Positions 1 to 4,985 of a stretch of 10,623 nt of DNA are shown here, piece after piece. Numbering within the stretch: position 1 is the first letter of the stretch; each line of letters opens with the position of its first letter. The stretch is from JBBSIG01 sp038232215 (GTDB lineage: Bacteria > Actinomycetota > Thermoleophilia > Gaiellales > Gaiellaceae), in contig JBBSIG010000081.1 in NCBI GenBank assembly GCA_038232215.1, positions 1-10,623 on the forward strand, in the 5' to 3' direction. Made by a program: the position numbers and the translations under genes. Under the pieces are notes generated by a model. That model worked only from the letters and a program-made list of their open reading frames with translations. It had not been told where the DNA came from and ran no database searches.

Positions 1-202
1 CGAGCCCGGCGCGCGTCTCCTCGGTGATCGCGTTCAGCGGCGAGCCGTCCTCGATTCCGAGCCTCCGGTAGCGCTCGACGAGATCGTCCAGCAGCTCGGG
101 TCGGATGGGGCGACCGCCGCGGATGTCGGCGTAGTAGGCGGGGACGTCCTCGAGGCGGTCGGGACTGCCATAGGCCATGAGGACGACGGCGGCGCCGGTC
201 AT
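1..202 (-). CDS. hemH: Ferrochelatase, N-terminal part, probably the coproporphyrin type; cut by the left window edge
   Basis: This gene encodes the enzyme that inserts ferrous iron into a porphyrin late in heme synthesis. Only 67 codons are visible; the family usually has about 310-350 residues. Visible family motifs are MAYGSP at residues 9-14, YYADIRGGRP at 23-32, and RY followed by SPLNAITEET at about 54-63. Tyr11 aligns with Tyr13 of the Bacillus subtilis enzyme (MAYGTP), a metal-ligating residue of coproporphyrin ferrochelatases. This suggests the coproporphyrin-dependent route common in Gram-positive bacteria, which is an inference from the family. The ATG overlaps the hemE TGA in an ATGA, and a GAGGTGG ribosome binding site lies at 213-207, so translation is probably coupled to hemE. 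The rest of the gene lies outside the window. The family call is firm; the substrate type is likely. Confidence 0.93.
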   Translation of the reverse strand, partial: MTGAAVVLMAYGSPDRLEDVPAYYADIRGGRPIRPELLDDLVERYRRLGIEDGSPLNAITEETRAGL

Positions 203-1233
203 GCGGCCACCTCGGCGGCCGTGCGCTCGTGCACGAGCTGGACGAGGCGCCGGAGGACCACGGGATCCGTGTCGGGCAGCACCCCGTGCCCGAGGTTGAA
301 GACATGGCCGGGGCGTCCGCCCGCGGCTGCGAGGATGCCCTCGGTCGCCGCCTCGACGCGTTCCCACGGCCCGAGCACCACGGCCGGATCGAGGTTGCCC
401 TGCACGCCGCGCTCGTGACCAACCTCCTCCCAGCCTCGGTCGAGCGGGATCCGCCAGTCGAGGCCGATCACGTCGCCGCCGGCCTCGGCCATCGCTCGCA
501 GCAGCGTGGCGGTGCCGGTTCCGAAGTGGATCGTGGGAACGTCCACGGCGGCGAGGATGCGGGCCGAGTAAGGGGCGACGAACTCCTCGTAGTCCGCGGG
601 CGAGAGGGCGCCGACCCAGGAGTCGAAGAGCTGGATCACGTCCGCGCCGGCTCGGACCTTCGCCGCCACATACGACGCGAACGTCTCCGCGCAGCGCTCC
701 ATCAGCGCGTGCCAGACGTCCGGATAGGCGTACATCATCGTCTTCACCTTCAGGAACTCACGGCTCGGCCGGCCCTCGATCAGGTAGCCGGCGACCGTGA
801 ACGGGCCGCCGCAGAAGCCGATCACGGCACGGTCTGAAGAGAGCTCGCGCCGGGTCAGCCGTACCGCCTCGAGGATGAAGGGGACGGACTCCTCGGGGTC
901 GGGCACGCGCAGCTTCTCGACGTCCGCCAACGTCTCGACCGGGTCGCCGATGACGGGGCCGACGCTCTCGACGAGCTCGACGTCGATCCCCATCCCGATC
1001 ACGGGCAGCATGATGTCCGCGAACATCACGGCGGCGTCGACGCCGTGGGCGTCGACCGGTTGCAGGGTGACCTCGGCACACAGCTCCGGCTGCCGGCAGA
1101 CGTCGAAGAGGCCGAAGCGCTTGCGGACCTCGCGGTAGGCCGGCAGCGAGCGCCCGGCCTGGCGCATGAACCACACGGGCGTGCGCTCGACCCTCTGGCC
1201 GCGACAAGCACGAACGAGCAGGGGCTCCGACAC
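199..1233 (-). CDS. hemE: Uroporphyrinogen decarboxylase
   Basis: This cytoplasmic enzyme removes four acetate carboxyls from uroporphyrinogen III to give coproporphyrinogen III in heme synthesis. The 344 residues match the usual family length and form a single TIM-barrel domain. The signature PVWFMRQAGR is at residues 19-28, and the FADIM segment carries the catalytic Asp73. The conserved Tyr150 lies in VAGYLIEG, LFDSW is at 202-206, HFGTGT at 236-241, QGNLDP at 278-283, and the conserved His315 in NLGHGV. No key residue is missing. The start is GTG at 1233-1231, because the conserved N-terminus follows it closely and no room is left upstream. Its stop overlaps the hemH start. The start codon lies 9 nt after a TAGTGT box, so the mRNA may be leaderless; the AGAGAGG just before the GTG is only a weak ribosome site. 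Confidence 0.97.
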   Translation of the reverse strand: MSEPLLVRACRGQRVERTPVWFMRQAGRSLPAYREVRKRFGLFDVCRQPELCAEVTLQPVDAHGVDAAVMFADIMLPVIGMGIDVELVESVGPVIGDPVETLADVEKLRVPDPEESVPFILEAVRLTRRELSSDRAVIGFCGGPFTVAGYLIEGRPSREFLKVKTMMYAYPDVWHALMERCAETFASYVAAKVRAGADVIQLFDSWVGALSPADYEEFVAPYSARILAAVDVPTIHFGTGTATLLRAMAEAGGDVIGLDWRIPLDRGWEEVGHERGVQGNLDPAVVLGPWERVEAATEGILAAAGGRPGHVFNLGHGVLPDTDPVVLRRLVQLVHERTAAEVAA

Positions 1234-1241
1234 GGCCTCTC

Positions 1242-1248
1242 TACACTA
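1242..1248. promoter_or_regulatory. Symmetric -10 box shared by hemE and the divergent gene
   Basis: The seven bases TACACTA read TACACT (1242-1247) on the plus strand and TAGTGT (1248-1243) on the minus strand. Both fit the actinobacterial -10 pattern TANNNT. Each box is followed by exactly 9 nt and then a GTG start codon (1257 on plus, 1233 on minus), so either transcript would have little or no leader. No convincing -35 hexamer was found on either side. What is seen is the sequence symmetry; bidirectional promoter activity is an inference. Confidence 0.5.
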
Positions 1249-1256
1249 GCCGCGCT

Positions 1257-2093
1257 GTGGAGAGGGTCGGCGAGCACCCCGTTCCGGCCGGGCCGCTCGC
1301 GGTGCGCTGGCTCGGCTACACGCTTCCGTCGCCGCGGGCAGGCGCGCTCACGACGGCGACCGTCGTCCTCGAGAACGCGGGCGGAGCGGCGTGGAGGCGG
1401 ATCGAGCTCGGCTACCACTGGCTCGACGAGCGCGGCAATCCACTCGTCTGGGGCGGCCTCTGGAAGCCCCTCGGCAGCCTGGAGCCGGGAGGACGGACCG
1501 AGGCGGACGTCGAGCTGCGGGCGCCGATCCCGCCGGGCCGGTACCGCCTCGCCTTCGATCTCGTCAGCGAGGGCCGCTACTGGTTCTCGGAGCTCGGCAA
1601 CTCACTGCTCGAGCTCACGGTCGAGGTGCTGCCCCGGCTCGAGCGGCGCGCGCTGGGCGTGCTCGTCGAGCCGGGGCTCCCCGAGCTCGCGGCCGAGACC
1701 CAGGCCGCGCTCCGGGCACTGGAGGAGCCGCTCGCGGAGGCCGGAGCGGAGCTCGCCCTCGCGCACCTGGCACCAGGCTGCCTACCGGCCCCCGACTGGT
1801 CGCGCCGCGTGCTGGACGCGCACGAGGAGGGATACGCCGTCGTGGCCGGCTCCGTGGCGCCCCTCGGCCGACGCCCCCTGCGAGGCCGGTCGGGGCTCGA
1901 GCCGTGGCTCCCCGGTCCGGGCCGCGTGCCCGGCTTCGACCATCCGCTGCTCTGCCCCTCTCTGATCCACGGCGCCGAGCCCTCGTGGACGTGGCTCGAG
2001 CCCGTGCAGGGCCTCCCCGCTCTCGACCACCCGCGCCGCGAGCCGTGGCTCTACGACGGCCGGATCACGCTCCGCCTCCGGCGCCGAGGATGA
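1257..2093 (+). CDS. Unrecognised two-part protein with an N-terminal Ig-like beta-sandwich
   Basis: I do not recognise this 278-residue protein as a named family. Residues about 13-124 look like an Ig-like or carbohydrate-binding beta-sandwich: an ENAGGAAW turn, LGYHWLDERGN, then PPGRYRLAFDLVSEG and YWFSELG. This N-x-G...W / PG-Y-L-x-D-L pattern occurs in accessory domains of surface-glycan proteins such as Wzt C-terminal domains, but the resemblance is by eye. Residues about 131-278 form a second region rich in Leu, Ala, Pro and Trp, with HEEGYAVVAGSVAP at 189-202. That stretch recalls a segment of some actinobacterial GT2 glycosyltransferases, yet no nucleotide-binding or DXD motif is present. 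There is no signal peptide or transmembrane segment, so the protein is probably cytoplasmic. The GTG at 1257 lies 9 nt after a TANNNT box; no Shine-Dalgarno is needed if the mRNA is leaderless. The gene is real (coherent domain, ordinary high-GC codon use), but its function is unknown. Confidence 0.75.
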   Translation: MERVGEHPVPAGPLAVRWLGYTLPSPRAGALTTATVVLENAGGAAWRRIELGYHWLDERGNPLVWGGLWKPLGSLEPGGRTEADVELRAPIPPGRYRLAFDLVSEGRYWFSELGNSLLELTVEVLPRLERRALGVLVEPGLPELAAETQAALRALEEPLAEAGAELALAHLAPGCLPAPDWSRRVLDAHEEGYAVVAGSVAPLGRRPLRGRSGLEPWLPGPGRVPGFDHPLLCPSLIHGAEPSWTWLEPVQGLPALDHPRREPWLYDGRITLRLRRRG

Positions 2094-2106
2094 CCCTCGC
2101 GGACGT

Positions 2107-2129
2107 GTCTAGCGCCCTGGGGCGTGGAC
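2107..2129 (+). repeat. Imperfect palindromic repeat, copy 1 of 2
   Basis: This 23-bp element has a left arm GTCTAGCGCCC, a central T and a right arm GGGGCGTGGAC. The arms pair as a 5-bp outer stem (with a G:T wobble in this copy), a one-base G bulge, and a CGCC/GGCG inner stem closing a CTGG loop. It matches copy 2 at 22 of 23 positions; the only difference is G versus A at position 20. It begins 13 bp after the stop of the upstream plus-strand gene. It could be a dispersed extragenic palindrome, a protein-binding site or part of a terminator. There is no following T tract. Confidence 0.7.
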
Positions 2130-2148
2130 AGCGCCCACCGGGCCCTGT
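2128..2148 (+). terminator. Hairpin abutting palindrome copy 1, possible terminator
   Basis: ACAGCGCCC (2128-2136) pairs with GGGCCCTGT (2140-2148) through a 3-nt ACC loop. The 9-bp stem has one C:C mismatch. The hairpin lies 35 bp after the stop of the plus-strand gene ending at 2093 and is followed by TCTGCG, so there is no good T tract. It shares its first two bases with the end of palindrome copy 1, so the two hairpins would compete or stack. Termination here is an inference. Confidence 0.3.
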
Positions 2149-2206
2149 TCTGCGCCGACCGGGGGCATGCTGAGGCTCCTTCGCTACCGCCAGCCGTCTC
2201 TTGCGC

Positions 2207-2222
2207 CGGCCTCGGCCGTTTT
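2207..2222 (+). terminator. Short hairpin with T tract, weak terminator candidate
   Basis: CGGC (2207-2210) pairs with GCCG (2215-2218) around a CTCG loop, followed by TTTT at 2219-2222. The T run stands out in this GC-rich gap. The 4-bp stem is short for an intrinsic terminator. It would serve the plus-strand gene ending at 2093. Confidence 0.25.
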
Positions 2223-2228
2223 CGACAG

Positions 2229-2251
2229 GTCTAGCGCCCTGGGGCGTAGAC
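2229..2251 (+). repeat. Imperfect palindromic repeat, copy 2 of 2
   Basis: This copy has left arm GTCTAGCGCCC, central T and right arm GGGGCGTAGAC. The outer GTCTA/TAGAC stem is perfect, and CGCC/GGCG pairs around a CTGG loop with one bulged G. It is in the same orientation as copy 1, 122 bp further on, and only a single base differs. It lies 36 bp beyond the stop of the minus-strand ABC permease, so both converging transcripts would carry a copy in their 3' region. No third copy was seen in this window. Confidence 0.7.
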
Positions 2252-2269
2252 GCCGCTCGAAGGGCCATG

Positions 2270-2283
2270 CGAGCCCGCGCTCG
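2270..2283 (-). terminator. Hairpin just after the ABC permease stop
   Basis: CGAGC and GCTCG form a 5-bp perfect stem around a 4-nt loop, starting 4 nt past the permease TGA on the minus strand. There is no T tract after it. It may stabilise the 3' end or add to termination together with palindrome copy 2. The evidence is structural only. Confidence 0.25.
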
Positions 2284-2286
2284 GGA

Positions 2287-3072
2287 TCAGAGCTCGACGG
2301 CGATCCGGTCGTCCACCCGGCCGAACACCCACGCCCCGAGCGCGAGCGCGAGCGCGGCCGCGACGGCGAGGTAGACGACGTCCGTCAGCCGCGGCAGCCG
2401 TCCCCAGAAGAGCGGGTCGCGGATGGCGTCGAGCGGCGGCGTGACGAAGTTCCCGTAGCGGAGGATCTGGACGAGGGTGTGGTGGCCCGGGAACTGGGCG
2501 CGCGTGTAGACGATCGGCGTCAGGAAGAACCAGGGAAGGAGGAGCGCGCCGATCAGGTGCTCGACGTCCCGGAAGAGCACGTTGAGCGACGCCAGCGTGA
2601 GCGCGAGGCCGCCCACGAGCCCCACGAAGAGCGCCGCGAGCGGGATCGCTAGCCACTCGGTGGCGCGCGCCTCCGGAACGAACACGAAGTTCAGCGCGAG
2701 CACCACGGCGAGCATGACGGCGAACGTGACGAGGTTCGTCCCGACGACCGAGAGCGGCACGAGCTGGCGCGGGAAGCGCGATCTGCGGATCAGGTGGGCG
2801 TTGTCGAGCAGGCTGCGCGAGGCGTTCTGGATCGACGTCGAGAAGAAGACCCAGCCGGCGAGACCGGAGAGGAGGTAGAGGCCGTAGTGCGGAACGTCCG
2901 CCGTCCTCCAGAGCACCGAGAAGACGACGAGGTAGACCGCCATCAGGACGAGCGGCGGCAGGAGCGCCCAGACCACGCCGAGGAGCGAGCCCTTGTACTT
3001 GGCCTGCAGGTCGCGGCGAAACAGGTTCCCGAAGAGCTCGCGGTAGCGGAAGAGGTCCGCGTAGACCGTCAT
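2287..3072 (-). CDS. ABC-2 type permease of a polysaccharide exporter (Wzm/TagG family)
   Basis: This is the membrane subunit of an ABC exporter that carries a polyprenyl-linked or lipid-linked polysaccharide across the cytoplasmic membrane, driven by a Wzt/TagH-type ATPase. From the chosen start it has 261 residues, the usual family length. The family signature RRDLQAKYKGSLLGVVWALL is at residues 19-38, followed by the first membrane helix. About six hydrophobic segments follow, with the typical LPWFFLTPIVYTRAQFP stretch near the C-terminal third. The ATG at 3072 (MTVYADLFRYRELF) is preferred: a GTG at 3138 would add 22 residues that look unlike the family (Gly-rich, HGARGGGDF), and it lies upstream of a candidate promoter. 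No ATPase gene lies beside it in the window, which is unusual because the two subunits normally sit together. It diverges from the transferase fusion and probably exports the glycan of this locus. Confidence 0.92.
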   Translation of the reverse strand: MTVYADLFRYRELFGNLFRRDLQAKYKGSLLGVVWALLPPLVLMAVYLVVFSVLWRTADVPHYGLYLLSGLAGWVFFSTSIQNASRSLLDNAHLIRRSRFPRQLVPLSVVGTNLVTFAVMLAVVLALNFVFVPEARATEWLAIPLAALFVGLVGGLALTLASLNVLFRDVEHLIGALLLPWFFLTPIVYTRAQFPGHHTLVQILRYGNFVTPPLDAIRDPLFWGRLPRLTDVVYLAVAAALALALGAWVFGRVDDRIAVEL

Positions 3073-3078
3073 CGCCGC

Positions 3079-3089
3079 ACCGTACTGTA
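3079..3089 (-). promoter_or_regulatory. Candidate promoter boxes of the ABC permease
   Basis: On the minus strand two overlapping TANNNT boxes occur: TACAGT (3089-3084), 11 nt before the ATG at 3072, and TACGGT (3084-3079), 6 nt before it. A GTGACT with the TGAC core of a -35 lies 15 nt upstream of the first box. No Shine-Dalgarno sequence precedes the ATG, so a leaderless or very short-leader transcript fits best. Which box is used cannot be decided from sequence. Confidence 0.4.
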
Positions 3090-3157
3090 GAGCTGCGTCG
3101 GAAAAGTCACCTCCGCCCCGCGCGCCATGCCCAAACACCTGCTTTACAGCCCTCCGT

Positions 3158-3163
3158 TAGCCT
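3158..3163 (+). promoter_or_regulatory. Candidate -10 box of the transferase operon, leaderless type
   Basis: TAGCCT fits TANNNT and is followed by 7 nt (TCCGCCC) and then the GTG start at 3171. This is the spacing expected for a leaderless actinobacterial mRNA. No purine-rich ribosome site is present, and no recognisable -35 lies 16-18 bp upstream. Confidence 0.45.
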
Positions 3164-3170
3164 TCCGCCC

Positions 3171-4985
3171 GTGAGCATGACCGCCGTGCTGGCGGCGTTT
3201 CCGGCCGCCGTGCTCGCCATCTGGGCGTGTCTTCGCTCCGTGCTCTCGCGCCGGATCGTCGCAGCCCCGCGCGGCGACCGCTGGAACGAGCTCGAGTCGC
3301 CGCTCCTCGGAGGCATCGGCATCTTCTTCGGCGTCCTCGCCGGAGTCGTGGCCGCAGCCGCGGCCGGCGCCATCCCACTCAGCGAGGAGCTGCTCGGGAT
3401 CCTCGCCGGCTGCGCGATTCTCTTCGCCACCGGCCTCTTCGACGACGTCCGCTCGCTGCCCCCCGTGGCGAAGCTCGGCGCCCAGCTCGCGGCGTCCGCC
3501 GTCGTGCTGACGACGGGGCTCAAGGTCGAGATCATCGGCAACGATCTGCTCGCGACCGTCCTGGCCGTGCTGTGGCTCGTCGGGATGACGAATGCGTTCA
3601 ACCTGCTCGACAACATGGACGGGCTCGCCGCGACGCTCGCCGCCATCGCCTGCGGATACTTCGCGATCGACGCCGTCACGGTGCACCCGAACCGCGTCGT
3701 GCTCGCCCTCTCGCTCTCCATCGGCCTCGCCTGTGCCGGCTTCCTGCCCTTCAACCTCCGCCCCGGCCGCGCCGCCGCCGTCTTCATGGGCGACTCGGGG
3801 AGCCAGGTGCTCGGTTTCGCCCTCGCTGCACTCGGGCTGACGGCGAGCTGGAAGGTGGCCGGGACGACGGTCGCGACCCTGCTCCTCCCGGTGCTCATCC
3901 TCGCAGTGCCCATCCTGGACACGACCCTCGTCACGATCGTGCGGCTGCTCGAGGGCCGCCCCGTCTCGCAGGGTGGACGCGACCACACCTCGCATCGCCT
4001 CGTCGGCCGGGGCCTGTCCGAGAAGCGCGCTGTGCTGCTCCTCGCCGTCGTCGCGGCGGGCCTCGGCGCGACGAGCCTCGCCTACAACGTGCTCGGCAAC
4101 GGGCGCATCACCGCGGTGGGCGTGCTCGTCACCTTCGCGCTGCTCGTCCAGTTCGGAAGCTTCCTCTCCGAGGCCGAGCGGCACCCCGGCGCGGTCGCGG
4201 AGGGCCCGTTTCTGCTCCGAACGTTCCTCGTCAACAGCCGGCGCCTCGTGGAGGTGCTCGTCGACTTCGCGCTCGTCAGCGCCGCCTTCCTCGCCGCCTA
4301 CCTCCTCCGCGTCGACGGCAGCGGGACCGTCAACCAGCGTGCGCTCTTCCTGGCCTCGCTGCCCGTGGTGCTGTTCGCGCGCTATGCCGCCTTCATCCCG
4401 TTCGGGCTCTACCGTGGGGTGTGGCGCTTCGCCGGCGCGCGCGACGCAACCGGGGTCGTCTTCGCCGTCGTGCTCTCGGAGCTCGTCGCGTTCGGGTTCC
4501 TCTCGGCGACGCGCGCCTGGGGGGACTTCCCGCGCAGCATCTTCGTGATCGACGCGCTCCTCTGCACGCTCCTCGTCGGCGCCTCGCGTTTCTGGGAGCG
4601 AGCGGCCGCGCGCGGGCTCTCCTCGCTCGGCGACCGCAGCGGGCGACGGCGGGCGCTGATCGTGGGCGCCGGACGGGGCGGGCGGAGCCTGCTCCGCGAG
4701 CTGCGCGAGACGCCGGGCGAGCACGTCGTCGGCTTCGTCGACGACGACCCGCGTCTACGCCGACGGCGCCTGCAGGGCGTCGCGGTGCTCGGTCGCACCG
4801 ACGAGCTCGAGCGCATCCTCGCCCGTGCGGAGCCCGACGCGGTGCTCGTGACGATCCCCGACGCGCCGCGCGAGACGCTCGACCGGGTGATCGACGGCTG
4901 CGCCGCCGCGGGCGTCTCGTGCCGGTTCGTCCGGCGCGAGACCGACCTCGATCCGCGCGTCGTCCTCGGCGCAGCGACCGAATGA
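3171..4985 (+). CDS. Fusion of a WecA/TagO-type sugar-1-phosphate transferase with the N-terminal half of a CapD/PglF-type protein
   Basis: The N-terminal half (about 1-325) is a polytopic PNPT-family enzyme that transfers a HexNAc-1-phosphate from a UDP-sugar to polyprenyl phosphate, starting a lipid-linked glycan. Its motifs are intact: FDD at 90-92, NAFNLLDNMDG at 141-151, MGDSGS at 206-211, PILDT at 247-251 and DHTSHRL at 271-277 (the HxxH-type loop). The C-terminal half (about 355-604) has roughly four hydrophobic segments and then a Rossmann-like domain with LIVGAGRGG (496-504) and GFVDDDP (531-537). This is the N-terminal part of CapD/WbpM/PglF nucleotide-sugar dehydratases. The protein stops where the catalytic SDR domain would begin, so no TGxxGxxG or YxxxK is present. 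Dehydratase activity is therefore not expected; a sensing, tethering or nucleotide-binding role is a guess. GTG 3171 is chosen for its TANNNT spacing; ATG 3177 is an alternative. The stop overlaps the next gene in an ATGA. Confidence 0.9.
   Translation: MSMTAVLAAFPAAVLAIWACLRSVLSRRIVAAPRGDRWNELESPLLGGIGIFFGVLAGVVAAAAAGAIPLSEELLGILAGCAILFATGLFDDVRSLPPVAKLGAQLAASAVVLTTGLKVEIIGNDLLATVLAVLWLVGMTNAFNLLDNMDGLAATLAAIACGYFAIDAVTVHPNRVVLALSLSIGLACAGFLPFNLRPGRAAAVFMGDSGSQVLGFALAALGLTASWKVAGTTVATLLLPVLILAVPILDTTLVTIVRLLEGRPVSQGGRDHTSHRLVGRGLSEKRAVLLLAVVAAGLGATSLAYNVLGNGRITAVGVLVTFALLVQFGSFLSEAERHPGAVAEGPFLLRTFLVNSRRLVEVLVDFALVSAAFLAAYLLRVDGSGTVNQRALFLASLPVVLFARYAAFIPFGLYRGVWRFAGARDATGVVFAVVLSELVAFGFLSATRAWGDFPRSIFVIDALLCTLLVGASRFWERAAARGLSSLGDRSGRRRALIVGAGRGGRSLLRELRETPGEHVVGFVDDDPRLRRRRLQGVAVLGRTDELERILARAEPDAVLVTIPDAPRETLDRVIDGCAAAGVSCRFVRRETDLDPRVVLGAATE

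Noticed and set aside
2107..2251. The two palindromes as a CRISPR array
   Set aside because: There are only two units, the 99-bp space between them is too long for a spacer, and no cas gene is present.
3073..3138. GTG at 3138 as start of the ABC permease
   Set aside because: The 22 extra residues are not family-like and would span the candidate promoter. The ATG at 3072 starts the conserved N-terminus.
3143..3148. TTTACA as a -35 element for the transferase operon
   Set aside because: It lies only 9 bp before the TAGCCT box; a -10 at the right distance would fall on the start codon.
3227..4981. In-frame upstream extension of the GT-C gene to a start at 3227
   Set aside because: The extension is Arg/Pro-rich nonsense that overlaps the transferase fusion in another frame. 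The ATGA at 4982 gives the natural start.
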